Shown: positions 29,917-45,324, counted from the first letter of the stretch. The stretch is 64,000 nucleotides of DNA from Pseudomonas sp. Q1-7 (GCF_028010285.1 NZ_CP116304.1:1318501-1382500); one strand, 5' to 3'. Notes: a model not told the origin generated them from the letters alone. Made by a program: numbers and translations.

Positions 29917-31124
29917 TGCTGGCCCGTCTGCTCGCCGCCCCCTCGCCGCTGCACGGCCGTCGTGGCATCGACATCGATTTCCCGCTGCTGGCCGGTTGTC
30001 TGGCATTGCTCGGTCTCGGCCTGGTGATGATCACCTCGGCGTCGTCGGAAGTCGCTGCGGCGGCGTCCGGGAATCCGCTGTACCACATGATCCGCCACCT
30101 GATCTATCTGGCGATTGGCCTCGGTACTGGCGTGGTCGTCCTGCAGGTTCCCATGGCCTTCTGGCAGCGCCATGGTGCGCGCCTCATGCTGGCCGCGACC
30201 GTCCTGCTGATCCTGGTGCTGCTGCCGGGGATCGGCCGCGAGGTCAACGGCGCCAAGCGCTGGATCGGCTTCGGTCTGTTCAACCTGCAGCCGTCCGAGC
30301 TGGCCAAGTTGTTCACCGTGATGTTCATCGCCGGCTACATGGTGCGTCGCCAGGACGAGGTGCGCGAGAAACTCACCGGTTTCATCAAGCCCATGCTGGT
30401 GCTCGGCCCCATCGCCGTGCTGCTGCTGGCCGAGCCGGACTTCGGTGCCACCGTGGTGCTGATGGGCTCCTGCATCGCCATGCTGTTCCTCGGCGGTATC
30501 AACCTGATGCGCTTCATCCCTCTGGCCGGTGTGGTGCTCGCCGCCGGTGTGCTGGTGATGACCAGCCAGAGCTACCGGATGCAGCGCCTGACCAACTTCA
30601 TCGACCCGTGGGCCGACCAGTACGGTGCCGGCTACCAGCTGAGCCAGGCCCTGATTGCCTTCGGCCGTGGTGAGTGGTTCGGCGTGGGCCTGGGCAACAG
30701 TATCCAGAAGCAGTTCTACCTGCCGGAAGCCCATACCGACTTCGTGTTCGCTGTACTCGCCGAGGAACTGGGCATGATCGGTGCCCTCGTCACCGTAGGC
30801 CTGTTTGTCTTCGTCAGCGTCCGTGCCCTGTACATCGGCCTCTGGGCCGAGAAGGCGCGCCAGTACTTCTCCGCCTACGTGGCGTACGGCCTGGCCTTCC
30901 TCTGGATTGGCCAGGTGCTGATCAACATCGGCGTGAACGTCGGCCTGTTGCCGACCAAAGGACTGACCCTGCCGTTCCTCAGCTATGGCGGCAGCTCGCT
31001 GGTGATCTGCTGCGTAAGCCTCGCCCTGCTGCTGCGCATCGAATGGGAGCGGCGCACCCAATTGGGCAACGAGGACGTGGAGTTCGTCGAAAGCGACTTC
31101 TTCGACGAGGAGGTGCGCCCATGA
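29916..31124 (+). CDS. ftsW: Peptidoglycan glycosyltransferase FtsW
   Basis: FtsW is the SEDS-family polymerase that builds septal glycan strands together with FtsI. The 402-residue protein has ten predicted membrane helices, a cytoplasmic N-terminus (MLARLLAAPSPLHGRRGIDI) and SEDS motifs such as NGAKRWIGFGLFNLQPSELAKL, PEPDFG-like AEPDFGATVVL and GGSSLVICCVSLALLL. The ATG overlaps the murD stop by 1 nt. Confidence 0.96.
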   Translation: MLARLLAAPSPLHGRRGIDIDFPLLAGCLALLGLGLVMITSASSEVAAAASGNPLYHMIRHLIYLAIGLGTGVVVLQVPMAFWQRHGARLMLAATVLLILVLLPGIGREVNGAKRWIGFGLFNLQPSELAKLFTVMFIAGYMVRRQDEVREKLTGFIKPMLVLGPIAVLLLAEPDFGATVVLMGSCIAMLFLGGINLMRFIPLAGVVLAAGVLVMTSQSYRMQRLTNFIDPWADQYGAGYQLSQALIAFGRGEWFGVGLGNSIQKQFYLPEAHTDFVFAVLAEELGMIGALVTVGLFVFVSVRALYIGLWAEKARQYFSAYVAYGLAFLWIGQVLINIGVNVGLLPTKGLTLPFLSYGGSSLVICCVSLALLLRIEWERRTQLGNEDVEFVESDFFDEEVRP

Positions 31125-32183
31125 GCGGCAATGTGCTGATCATAGCCGGCGGCACCGGCGGCCACGTGTTCCCCGCCTTGGCTTGCGCCCGCGAGTTCGA
31201 GGCGCGGGGCTTCAAGGTGCACTGGCTGGGCACTCCGAAAGGCATCGAGAACGAACTGGTTCCCCAGGCCGGCCTGCCGCTGCACCTCATCCAGGTGAGC
31301 GGTCTGCGTGGCAAGGGGCTGAAATCCTTGCTCAAGGCGCCCTTCGAACTGCTCAAGTCGTTGTTCCAGGCCCGTCGCGTCATGCGCCAGCTCAAGCCGG
31401 TCTGCGTGCTGGGCATGGGGGGTTACGTGACCGGCCCCGGCGGCCTCGCCGCACGCCTGTCCGGCGTGCCGTTGATCATCCATGAGCAGAATGCCGTGGC
31501 GGGTACCGCCAACCGCAGCCTGGTGCCTTTTGCCAGTCGTGTCTGCGAGGCCTTCCCCGACACCTTCGGGAAAAGCGACAAACGGCGCACCACCGGCAAT
31601 CCGGTGCGCGAGGAGCTGTTCCTGGAAACGCCGCGCGACGCCTTGTCCGGCCGCAAGCCGCGTCTGCTGGTGCTGGGCGGCAGCCTGGGCGCTGAGCCGC
31701 TCAACAAGCTGCTGCCGGAAGCCCTGGCGCAACTGCCGGCAGACCTGCGTCCGGCGGTGTTCCACCAGGCCGGTCGCAAACACGACGAAGTCACCGCGGA
31801 GCGTTATCGCCAAGTCGCGGTCGAAGCGGAGGTCGCGCCCTTCATCAAGGACATGGCTCGTGCCTATGCCTGGGCCGATCTGGTCATCTGCCGCGCGGGC
31901 GCCCTGACCGTGAGCGAACTGGCTGCCGCCGGGCTGCCGTCGTTCCTGGTGCCGCTGCCCCACGCGATCGACGACCACCAGTCGCGCAATGCCGAATATC
32001 TGGCGAAGGAGGGCGCGGCTGTCCTTCTTCCGCAACATTCCACTGACGCGGCCAAGCTGGCCGCTCAGCTGACCGAGGTTCTGATGCAGCCCGAAAAACT
32101 CAAGGCCATGGGGGCTACCGCCCGCCGTCTGGCCAAGCCCGCCGCCACCCGTACCGTGGTCGAGATCTGCCTGGAGGTGGCCC

Positions 32184-32191
<8 letters not shown>
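31121..32191 (+). CDS. murG: UDP-GlcNAc:undecaprenyl-PP-MurNAc-pentapeptide GlcNAc transferase
   Basis: MurG converts lipid I to lipid II at the inner face of the membrane. The 356-residue GT-B enzyme shows the N-terminal [12 protein letters not shown] loop, [25 protein letters not shown] and the donor-binding [20 protein letters not shown] 31121 overlaps the end of ftsW by 4 nt; the open frame upstream of it lies inside ftsW. Confidence 0.96.
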
Positions 32192-34588
<2,397 letters not shown>

Positions 34589-34592
34589 TCCC

Positions 34593-35456
34593 ATGCGTAG
34601 CGCCACTTTCCGTCGCCAGGAACCCGTAATCGGCCGCGCCGCTCCGTCGCGCAAGCCGATGCCGCGTGGCGCCAGCCGGATGGTGGCCAAGGAACCGCTG
34701 ACCCAGCGCCTGCCCAAGCCGAGCTTCGGATTCCTGCGCAGGCTGATGTGGCCGGTGATGCTGGCGGTGCTCGGCTTCGGTGCCTATGAGGCGGCGCAAC
34801 GGTTGTTGCCCTACGCCGATCGGCCCATCGCCAAGGTCAATGTGCAGGGCGACCTGAGCTACATCAGCCAGCAAGCCGTAGAGCAACGCATCGCGCCCTA
34901 CATCGCCGCGAGTTTCTTCAGCATCGACCTGGCCGGTATGCGTCGGGAGCTGGAACAAATGCCCTGGATCGCCCATGCCGAAGTGCGCCGGGTATGGCCG
35001 GACCAGGTGATGGTCCGCCTCGAAGAACAACTGCCCATCGCCCGCTGGGGCGATGAGGCGCTGCTGAACAACCAGGGTCAGGCCTTTGCCCCGCGCGAGC
35101 TGACCCATTACGAGCAACTGCCGCAGCTCCGGGGCCCGCAGCGGGCGCAGGAGCAGGTGATGCAGCAGTACCAGATGCTCAGCCAGATGCTGCGTCCGCT
35201 CGGCTTTTCCATCGTGCGGTTGGAGCTGCGCGAACGCGGCAGCTGGTTCCTGTCCACCGGTCAGGGCGTCGAGCTGCTGCTGGGGCGGGATCACCTGGTG
35301 GAAAAAATGCGGCGTTTCATCTCGATCTACGAGAACACGCTGAAGGACCAGATTGCGAACATCGAGCGCGTCGACCTGCGCTATCCCAACGGCCTGGCAG
35401 TGGCCTGGCGGGCGCCGGTCGAGGCACCGGCGGCGACCACGGTCGCCGCGCAGTGA
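34593..35456 (+). CDS. ftsQ: Cell division protein FtsQ
   Basis: FtsQ is a bitopic protein that recruits FtsL and FtsB to the septum. The 287-residue protein has a basic cytoplasmic tail, one membrane segment (about residues 51-70, [17 protein letters not shown]), a POTRA domain ([20 protein letters not shown]) and the FtsQ beta domain ([21 protein letters not shown]). ATG 34593 follows the ddlB stop by a few bases and gives the known Pseudomonas length. Confidence 0.94.
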   Translation: MRSATFRRQEPVIGRAAPSRKPMPRGASRMVAKEPLTQRLPKPSFGFLRRLMWPVMLAVLGFGAYEAAQRLLPYADRPIAKVNVQGDLSYISQQAVEQRIAPYIAASFFSIDLAGMRRELEQMPWIAHAEVRRVWPDQVMVRLEEQLPIARWGDEALLNNQGQAFAPRELTHYEQLPQLRGPQRAQEQVMQQYQMLSQMLRPLGFSIVRLELRERGSWFLSTGQGVELLLGRDHLVEKMRRFISIYENTLKDQIANIERVDLRYPNGLAVAWRAPVEAPAATTVAAQ

Positions 35457-35478
35457 ATTGAGAGAGAAGGTTAGAAGC

Positions 35479-36729
35479 ATGGCAAGCGTACAGAGCGGCA
35501 AGATGATCGTCGGCCTGGACATCGGGACCTCCAAGGTGGTGGCCCTGGTGGGCGAGATCGCCGCCGACGGCCAACTGGAGATCGTCGGCATCGGCACTCA
35601 TCCGTCGCGCGGCCTGAAGAAGGGCGTGGTGGTGAACATCGAATCCACTGTGCAGTCGATCCAGCGTGCGGTGGAAGAGGCCCAGCTGATGGCGGGTTGC
35701 CGCATTCATTCGGCTTTTGTCGGCATCGCCGGCAACCATATCCGCAGCCTGAATTCCCACGGCATCGTGGCGATCCGCGACCGCGAAGTGAGCGGTGCCG
35801 ATATCGAGCGCGTGCTGGATGCCGCCCAGGCCGTGGCCATCCCGGCCGACCAGCGGGTACTGCACACCTTGGCCCAGGATTACGTGATCGATAACCAGGA
35901 AGGCGTGCGCGAACCCCTGGGCATGTCCGGCGTGCGCCTGGAAGCCAAGGTCCATGTGGTGACCTGTGCGGTGAACGCCGCGCAGAACATCGAGAAATGC
36001 GTGCGTCGCTGCGGGCTGGAAGTCGACGACATCATCCTCGAGCAACTGGCCTCGGCCTACTCGGTGCTGACCGACGACGAGAAGGAGCTGGGCGTGTGCC
36101 TGGTGGACATCGGCGGCGGCACCACCGACATCGCCATTTTCACCGAGGGCGCCATCCGTCATACCGCGGTGATCCCGATTGCCGGCGACCAGGTCACCAA
36201 CGACATCGCCATGGCCCTGCGCACGCCGACCCAGTACGCCGAAGAGATCAAGATCCGCTACGCCTGCGCCCTGGCCAAGCTGGCCGGCGCCGGCGAGACC
36301 ATCAAGGTGCCCAGCGTCGGCGACCGTCCGCCGCGCGAGCTGTCCCGCCAGGCCCTGGCTGAAGTGGTGGAGCCGCGATACGACGAGCTGTTCACCCTGA
36401 TCCAGGCCGAGCTGCGCCGTAGCGGCTACGAGGACCTGATTCCGGCGGGCATCGTCCTTACCGGTGGCACCGCCAAGATGGAAGGGGCGGTGGAACTGGC
36501 CGAAGAGATTTTCCACATGCCGGTGCGCCTGGGCGTGCCGCATAGCGTGAAGGGGCTCGCCGATGTCGTGCGCAACCCCATCTATTCCACGGGCGTCGGT
36601 CTGCTGATGTACGGGCTGCAAAAGCAGTCCGACGGCATGCCGTCGACCAGTGGCAGCTTCGGTTTTGCCGAAGAGGCCAGGGCTCCTGTACTGGAACGGC
36701 TCAAACGCTGGGTCCAGGGCAATTTTTAA
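35479..36729 (+). CDS. ftsA: Cell division protein FtsA
   Basis: FtsA is an actin-like ATPase that tethers FtsZ to the membrane and links it to later division proteins. The 416-residue protein has the actin-fold phosphate loops IVGLDIGTSKVVALVGE and VDIGGGTTDIAIF, the ADP-binding IVLTGGTAKMEG, and a C-terminal amphipathic helix (ERLKRWVQGNF) that serves as membrane anchor. GAGAGAAGG lies upstream of the ATG. Confidence 0.97.
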   Translation: MASVQSGKMIVGLDIGTSKVVALVGEIAADGQLEIVGIGTHPSRGLKKGVVVNIESTVQSIQRAVEEAQLMAGCRIHSAFVGIAGNHIRSLNSHGIVAIRDREVSGADIERVLDAAQAVAIPADQRVLHTLAQDYVIDNQEGVREPLGMSGVRLEAKVHVVTCAVNAAQNIEKCVRRCGLEVDDIILEQLASAYSVLTDDEKELGVCLVDIGGGTTDIAIFTEGAIRHTAVIPIAGDQVTNDIAMALRTPTQYAEEIKIRYACALAKLAGAGETIKVPSVGDRPPRELSRQALAEVVEPRYDELFTLIQAELRRSGYEDLIPAGIVLTGGTAKMEGAVELAEEIFHMPVRLGVPHSVKGLADVVRNPIYSTGVGLLMYGLQKQSDGMPSTSGSFGFAEEARAPVLERLKRWVQGNF

Positions 36730-36776
36730 CCGCGGTACGCAGTAGGCGAAAAACTAAAAAAGGAAGGAGAGGGGAA

Positions 36777-37964
36777 ATGTTCGAACTCGTAGATAATGTT
36801 CCGCAAACAGCGGTCATCAAGGTCATAGGTGTCGGTGGTGGCGGTGGCAACGCCGTGAACCACATGGCCACGAGCAACATCGAAGGCGTCGAGTTCATCT
36901 GCGCCAACACCGATGCCCAGGCACTGAAGAACATCGGTGCGCGCACCGTGCTGCAGCTTGGCCCGGGCGTGACCAAGGGCCTGGGTGCCGGGGCCAATCC
37001 GGAAGTCGGTCGCCAGGCCGCCATCGAGGACCGTGAGCGCATCGCCGAAGTGCTGCAGGGCGCCGACATGGTCTTTATCACCACCGGCATGGGCGGTGGC
37101 ACTGGTACTGGCGCGGCGCCGATCATCGCCGAAGTGGCCAAGGAGATGGGCATTCTCACCGTTGCGGTGGTGACCCGTCCGTTCCCGTTCGAAGGCCGTA
37201 AGCGCATGCAGATCGCCGACGAGGGCATCCGCTCTCTGGCGGAAAGCGTCGACTCGCTGATCACCATTCCCAACGAGAAGCTGCTGACGATCCTCGGCAA
37301 GGACGCCAGCCTGCTGGCCGCCTTCGCCAAGGCTGACGACGTGCTCGCTGGCGCGGTGCGCGGCATCTCCGACATCATCAAGCGTCCCGGCATGATCAAC
37401 GTCGACTTCGCCGACGTGAAGACCGTGATGGGTGAAATGGGCATGGCGATGATGGGCACCGGCTGCGCCAGCGGCCCGAACCGCGCCCGCGAGGCCACCG
37501 AGGCGGCCATTCGCAACCCGCTGCTGGATGACGTCAACCTGCAGGGTGCGCGCGGTATCCTGGTGAACATCACCGCCGGTCCGGACCTTTCCCTGGGCGA
37601 ATACTCCGACGTGGGCAACATCATCGAGCAGTTCGCTTCCGAACACGCCACCGTCAAGGTGGGCACCGTGATCGATCCGGACATGCGCGACGAACTGCAC
37701 GTGACCGTCGTGGCCACCGGCCTGGGCGCGCGTATCGAGAAGCCGGTCAAGGTGGTCGACAACACCGTCCAAGCCGCCGCAGTGGCCCCGGCCACCGCAG
37801 CCGCTCGTCCGGAACAGCCGTCGGTCAACTACCGTGACCTGGATCGCCCGACCGTGATGCGCAACCAGGCTCACGCCGGCGCGGCCACCGCGGCCAAGCT
37901 CAACACTCAGGACGATCTGGATTACCTGGATATTCCAGCATTCCTGCGTCGCCAGGCTGATTGA
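36777..37964 (+). CDS. ftsZ: Cell division protein FtsZ
   Basis: FtsZ is the tubulin-like GTPase that assembles the division ring. The 395-residue protein has the tubulin signature GGGTGTG (in TGMGGGTGTGAAP), the synergy motif region NVDFADVKTVM, a variable linker (about residues 318-375), and the conserved C-terminal peptide DYLDIPAFLRRQ that binds FtsA and ZipA. A strong GGAAGGAGAGG ribosome-binding site precedes the ATG, in line with high expression. Confidence 0.98.
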   Translation: MFELVDNVPQTAVIKVIGVGGGGGNAVNHMATSNIEGVEFICANTDAQALKNIGARTVLQLGPGVTKGLGAGANPEVGRQAAIEDRERIAEVLQGADMVFITTGMGGGTGTGAAPIIAEVAKEMGILTVAVVTRPFPFEGRKRMQIADEGIRSLAESVDSLITIPNEKLLTILGKDASLLAAFAKADDVLAGAVRGISDIIKRPGMINVDFADVKTVMGEMGMAMMGTGCASGPNRAREATEAAIRNPLLDDVNLQGARGILVNITAGPDLSLGEYSDVGNIIEQFASEHATVKVGTVIDPDMRDELHVTVVATGLGARIEKPVKVVDNTVQAAAVAPATAAARPEQPSVNYRDLDRPTVMRNQAHAGAATAAKLNTQDDLDYLDIPAFLRRQAD

Positions 37965-37995
37965 TGGACTGTATCAGGAGCATTAGGGTGATTGG

Positions 37996-38024
37996 TGTTC
38001 AGCAAAGGGCGGTTCTGCTATTAT
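37996..38024 (+). promoter_or_regulatory. lpxC: Candidate promoter of lpxC
   Basis: TATTAT at 38019-38024 is a good -10 element. TGTTCA, 17 nt upstream of it, is only a weak -35. They lie in the 112-nt gap between ftsZ and lpxC; the gap suggests that lpxC is expressed at least partly on its own. Confidence 0.45.
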
Positions 38025-38040
38025 CGCCGCCCATTGTTGA

Positions 38041-38988
<948 letters not shown>

Positions 38989-39011
38989 GCAAAACCCTCT
39001 TTCCTGACTTC

Positions 39012-39038
39012 AAAGGCCACCTTCGGGTGGCTTTTTTT
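39012..39038 (+). terminator. Terminator after lpxC, interrupted by an IS at its 3' edge
   Basis: GCCACC-TTCG-GGTGGC is followed by seven T residues. The ISL3-type element begins only 2 nt later, and the T-tract forms part of the 8-bp target duplication, so the terminator sequence has been kept intact on the lpxC side. Confidence 0.85.
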
Positions 39039-39040
39039 AT
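39033..39040. repeat. Target-site duplication, left copy
   Basis: TTTTTTAT directly before the left inverted repeat matches the eight bases directly after the right one. Part of it is the T-tract of the lpxC terminator. Confidence 0.9.
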
Positions 39041-39065
39041 GGTTCTTCGCGGGATCAGGGGGAAG
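39041..39065 (+). repeat. Left terminal inverted repeat of the ISL3-type element
   Basis: The 25 bases starting GGTTCTTCGCG and ending GGGGGAAG match the reverse complement of 40321-40345 at about 19 positions, with the outer GGTTC, inner TCGCG and GGGGAAG blocks conserved. Confidence 0.88.
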
Positions 39066-39139
39066 AGCGAGTTGACAGTCAGGGAAGTGGTTAGATTGGC
39101 AGTCGCCAAACGAACCAACCACCACCCCCTGCTGCCGCC

Positions 39140-40342
39140 GTGCATCCTATTGATCTTGCTGCTTTCTGGCCAGGCTACGCAGTCGTCTCCTGTCGCCAAT
39201 CAACCCACGACACCCTGCTAATCGAGCTCGAGCCTCAAGTCGGCTCCATCCCCGAATGCGGACGCTGTGGTGAAGCCTGTCCATTGATCCATGAGCGGCG
39301 GACTCGTCAGGTGCGCGATCGCGATCTGTTCGACCAGCGCGTCTTGCTCCAGCTACCGGTGCGCCGCGTCGATTGCCTGAGTTGTGGGCGGGTAACCGAG
39401 CGGATCAGCTGGTTGGAACCGGTGTCGCGTTTGACCCAACGCTTGCGCGTCTGGCTCGAAGGCTTGCTGCAATTGCTGCCCATCAGTCATGTCAGCCGCC
39501 TCACCGGCCTGCACTGGCACACGCTCAAGACGCTCGATAAGCGCCGCCTGGAGGCCGCCGTTGGCGCTTTCAAGCCGGGCGATGTTCGCCGTCTGGTGAT
39601 GGACGAGTTCGCCCTGCACAAGGGGCATCGTTATGCCACGGTGATCATGGATGCCGAGCGGACGCGGGTGCTGTGGGTCGGGCATGGCAACAGCCGCGAG
39701 GCGATTCGCCCGTTCTTCGAATTGCTGGGCGAGCGCTGCCAGCAGATCGAGGCGGTGGCGATGGACATGAACACGGCTTTCGACCTGGAGGTGAAGCGGC
39801 ACTGCCCGCAGGCCGAAGTGGTGTATGACCTGTTCCACGTGGTGGCGCGCTACGGCCGTGAGGTGATCGACCGTATCCGCGTCGACCAGGCCAACCTCCT
39901 GCGCGAAGACAAACCGGCGCGCAAGGTGGTCAAGCAGAGTCGCTGGCTGCTGCTGCGCAATCACGACAACCTCAAGGACGGGCAGGCCGTGCAGTTGCAA
40001 GAGCTGCTCGCGGCCAACCAACCACTGGCCACGGTCTATGTGCTCAAGGATGCGTTAAAGGCAATCTGGTACGCCCCCAGTGTGCAGGAGGGCTGGCGGC
40101 GCTGGCGAAGTTGGCTACGGCATGCCCGGGACAGCGGTCTGGCGCCACTGCAACGCTTTGCCCGCAACCTGCGCAAATACGCCCGGGGCATCCTCGCCAG
40201 TGCGCGTTTCCACCTACATACCAGCCTGCTGGAGGGCGTGAATAACCGTATCAAGGTGATCAAGCGCATGGCCTATGGCTTCCGAGACTCAGCCTACTTC
40301 TTCCTGAAAATCAAGGCTGCCTTCCCCGGGAAAGCGCGATGA
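39140..40342 (+). CDS. ISL3-family transposase
   Basis: This is a 400-residue DDE transposase. The N-terminal part has a zinc-finger-like pair (CGRCGEAC and DCLSCG), followed by a helix-turn-helix region (LPISHVSRLTGLHWHTLKTL). The catalytic triad is placed at Asp155 (VMDEFALHKG), Asp209 (AMDMNTAF) and Glu365 (LLEGVNNRIK), the last followed by KRMAYGFRDSAYFFLKI, typical of ISL3 transposases. The start is GTG, about 100 nt inside the left end. There is no internal stop or frameshift, so it should be functional. Confidence 0.95.
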   Translation: MHPIDLAAFWPGYAVVSCRQSTHDTLLIELEPQVGSIPECGRCGEACPLIHERRTRQVRDRDLFDQRVLLQLPVRRVDCLSCGRVTERISWLEPVSRLTQRLRVWLEGLLQLLPISHVSRLTGLHWHTLKTLDKRRLEAAVGAFKPGDVRRLVMDEFALHKGHRYATVIMDAERTRVLWVGHGNSREAIRPFFELLGERCQQIEAVAMDMNTAFDLEVKRHCPQAEVVYDLFHVVARYGREVIDRIRVDQANLLREDKPARKVVKQSRWLLLRNHDNLKDGQAVQLQELLAANQPLATVYVLKDALKAIWYAPSVQEGWRRWRSWLRHARDSGLAPLQRFARNLRKYARGILASARFHLHTSLLEGVNNRIKVIKRMAYGFRDSAYFFLKIKAAFPGKAR

Positions 40343-40345
40343 ACC
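40321..40345 (-). repeat. Right terminal inverted repeat of the ISL3-type element
   Basis: Read on the minus strand it starts GGTTCATCGCG and contains GGGGAAG, matching the left end. The transposase stop codon lies inside it. Confidence 0.88.
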
Positions 40346-40353
40346 TTTTTTAT
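40346..40353. repeat. Target-site duplication, right copy
   Basis: TTTTTTAT, identical to the eight bases left of the element. Sixteen bases later comes the dciA stop codon (minus strand). Confidence 0.9.
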
Positions 40354-40368
40354 GTCGTCGATTCGCGC

Positions 40369-40824
40369 TCAGTCGTGCGGTCGGCCGTGGCGCGCCAGGC
40401 GCTCCAGGGCTTCCCGCAGCCTTGGGTCGCTGACCGTTTCCGCCGTGGCCTGCAGGCTTTCCGCGGCAGTGGGGGAAAGGCGGCCTTCGGTCGCCTGGGT
40501 GCTGGCGGGGGTGAAACTCGGCTGGACCTTGAAGATGATTCGCTCCAGGCCGGCGAAAGCCTCGAACCCTTTCAGTTGGCGCAGCAGGCGAGCTTGCTGG
40601 TAGCGCAGGCGAGTCGCCCAATGACCGTCGGTGACGATCAGCAGCAGCCGACCCTCGCGCCATGAGGCGACATGACAGTGTTCGCGGGCTGCGGGCTGAA
40701 GTTGGCTGGCCAGCAATTGCTGCAACTGATCGATGCGTTGCGCCTCGTTGAACAGCGCACGCAACGGCTTCTCCTCGCGCAACAGCACGGCGGGGGAGCG
40801 GGCGGGCAAAGGACGGAACGCCAT
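40369..40824 (-). CDS. dciA: DciA family protein (DUF721), replicative helicase loader
   Basis: The 151-residue protein has the DUF721 core (REHCHVASWREGRLLLIVTD, ATRLRYQQARLLRQLKG), a KH-like fold, followed by a disordered Ser/Thr/Ala-rich tail. DciA loads the DnaB helicase in bacteria without DnaC, which fits a Pseudomonas. I chose ATG 40824, which gives the family start MAFRPLPAR; an in-frame ATG 33 nt upstream is possible, and neither has a clear ribosome-binding site. It faces the ISL3 element, which has moved in 15 nt after its stop and separated it from the lpxC-side hairpin. Confidence 0.87.
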   Translation of the reverse strand: MAFRPLPARSPAVLLREEKPLRALFNEAQRIDQLQQLLASQLQPAAREHCHVASWREGRLLLIVTDGHWATRLRYQQARLLRQLKGFEAFAGLERIIFKVQPSFTPASTQATEGRLSPTAAESLQATAETVSDPRLREALERLARHGRPHD

Positions 40825-41106
40825 GGCGGATGCTTGAATGAGGACAGGGAAGGCCATATTAACAGAGGGCGTCCATAACCTCGGTGTGCGTATGCCGCGG
40901 GAGGGGGCGAGTGGTCGGGGCCGCGGTGATTCGTGGCGAGATGCCATCGCTCAAGGTTATGGATGCGGTCCTACGGCGACCGGGAAGTGCTCGCGCTTTC
41001 CTCGACAAGGATTCCGGGTAGAATGCCCCCTTCGCAAGTAGCCATGATGGCTGCGCGGGCGACTCCAGGCCGCCCTCCATTCCAATGTGTGGAAGATCCT
41101 CTCTAT
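40825..41106. promoter_or_regulatory. Divergent region dciA/secA with weak secA promoter
   Basis: TAGAAT at 41019-41024 is a plausible -10 for secA, with TTTCCT about 16 nt upstream as a poor -35. No gene, RNA or strong hairpin is visible in the remaining sequence. Confidence 0.35.
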
Positions 41107-43848
<2,742 letters not shown>

Positions 43849-43865
43849 GGCACTGCTGTAGTACC

Positions 43866-43901
43866 AACGCCGCGACCGGCCCCGCCGCTCGCGGCGTTTT
43901 T
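43866..43901 (+). terminator. Terminator after secA
   Basis: ACGCCGCGA pairs with TCGCGGCGT over a 13-nt loop and TTTT follows. It lies 19 nt after the secA stop. Confidence 0.75.
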
Positions 43902-43964
43902 CCGCTATCCCCGGCCGCCTGCATCGACAGCAGCCGGCCGCCCGATGACAAAGGAGCGCTTCCC

Positions 43965-45182
43965 ATGGCTGTTGGTCTTGGTCCTCTGCCTACGCTGCAC
44001 CCGGTACCCGGTTTCGAACTCGGCATCGCCTCTGCCGGCATCAAGCGCCCTGGCCGCAAGGACGTGGTGGTGATGCGCTGCGCCGAGGGCTCCAGCATCG
44101 CTGGCGTGACCACCACCAATGCCTTCTGCGCCGCACCGGTGCTGATCACCCGCGAGCGCCTGGATGGCGAGGTTCGCTACCTGCTGACCAACACCGGCAA
44201 CGCCAACGCCGGCACCGGCCCGGATGGCCTGGTCCGCGCCCGTCGCGCCTGCGCCAGGCTGGCTGAACTGGCCGGCGTGAGCGAAGACGCCGTGTTGCCG
44301 TTTTCCACCGGCGTGATCGGCGAACCGCTGCCGGTCGAGAAGATCGAAGGCGCTCTGGCTGCGGCCCTGGCCGACCTCAAGGCGGACAACTGGGTTCAGG
44401 CCGCCGAAGGGATCATGACCACCGACACGCTGCCCAAGGGCGCTAGCCGCCAGTTCGACCACGATGGCGTGACCGTCACCATCACCGGCATCAGCAAGGG
44501 CGCCGGCATGATCCGGCCGAACATGGCCACCATGCTCGGCTACATCGCCACCGATGCCAAGGTTGCCCGCGATGTATTGCAAGCGCTGGTACGCGACGCG
44601 GCGAACAAGTCCTTTAACCGCATCACCATCGATGGCGACACCTCCACCAATGACTGCTGCATGCTGATCGCCACCGGGCAGACGGCTCTGCCGGAGATCA
44701 CCGCCGCCAGCGGTGAACTGTTCGCCAAGCTCAAGCAGGCGGTGTTCGAGGTGTTCATGGAGATCGCCCAGGCCATCGTGCGGGACGGCGAAGGCGCCAC
44801 CAAGTTCGTTACCGTGCAGGTGAACGGCGGCGGCAACCATCAGGAGTGCCTGGATGTGGCCTATGCCGTGGCCCATTCGCCGCTGATCAAGACTGCGCTG
44901 TTCGCCTCCGACCCCAACTGGGGCCGTATCCTCGCGGCCGTGGGTTACGCCGGGGTACCGGAGCTGGACGTGAGCAAGATCGACGTGTTCCTCGGCGAAG
45001 TCTGCATCGCCAGCCAGGGTGGCCGCGCCGCCACCTACACCGAAGCGCAGGGTGCGGCGGTGATGGCCCGCGAGGAAATCTCCATTCGCATCGAGCTGGG
45101 CCGTGGGGATTGCAGCGAAACCATCTGGACCACCGACCTCTCCCACGAGTACGTGAAGATCAACGCCGAGTACCGCACCTAA
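43965..45182 (+). CDS. argJ: Bifunctional glutamate N-acetyltransferase / amino-acid N-acetyltransferase
   Basis: ArgJ recycles the acetyl group between N-acetylornithine and glutamate in arginine synthesis. The 405-residue precursor cleaves itself at the N-side of the Thr in [14 protein letters not shown] (Thr189), leaving two chains. FKRDWG-type blocks are seen as [16 protein letters not shown]. Whether it also uses acetyl-CoA cannot be read from the sequence. AAGGAG precedes the ATG. Confidence 0.96.
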   Translation: MAVGLGPLPTLHPVPGFELGIASAGIKRPGRKDVVVMRCAEGSSIAGVTTTNAFCAAPVLITRERLDGEVRYLLTNTGNANAGTGPDGLVRARRACARLAELAGVSEDAVLPFSTGVIGEPLPVEKIEGALAAALADLKADNWVQAAEGIMTTDTLPKGASRQFDHDGVTVTITGISKGAGMIRPNMATMLGYIATDAKVARDVLQALVRDAANKSFNRITIDGDTSTNDCCMLIATGQTALPEITAASGELFAKLKQAVFEVFMEIAQAIVRDGEGATKFVTVQVNGGGNHQECLDVAYAVAHSPLIKTALFASDPNWGRILAAVGYAGVPELDVSKIDVFLGEVCIASQGGRAATYTEAQGAAVMAREEISIRIELGRGDCSETIWTTDLSHEYVKINAEYRT

Positions 45183-45221
45183 TCACTCGCGCGGCGTCGC
45201 CGGCGTCCAGGCCGCGTGGCA

Positions 45222-45257
45222 TTCCCGATTTTCATCCCCCGATGAAAATCGGGAATT
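45222..45257. repeat. Perfect 16-bp palindrome downstream of argJ
   Basis: ATTCCCGATTTTCATC and its exact complement enclose a CCCC loop. The stem is AT-rich compared with the genome and has no T-tract after it (TTGCC follows), so it does not look like an ordinary intrinsic terminator. It sits in the 142-nt gap between argJ and the GST gene. Confidence 0.75.
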
Positions 45258-45324
45258 TGCCAGCGGAACGGGCAGCTTCCATCATCCAGCGACACCCCAA
45301 GGAACTGGAACGAAGGAGCCCGGC

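Larger units (their letters stand above)
39041..40345 (+). mobile_element. ISL3-family insertion sequence, complete (1305 bp)
   Basis: The element has imperfect 25-bp terminal inverted repeats beginning GGTTC(T/A)TCGCG, a single transposase gene that spans almost its whole length, and flanking 8-bp direct repeats TTTTTTAT (39033-39040 and 40346-40353). Eight-base target duplications, a single ORF and this repeat type are those of the ISL3 family. It lies between lpxC and dciA with the transposase in the lpxC direction. Everything needed for movement appears intact. Confidence 0.95.
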
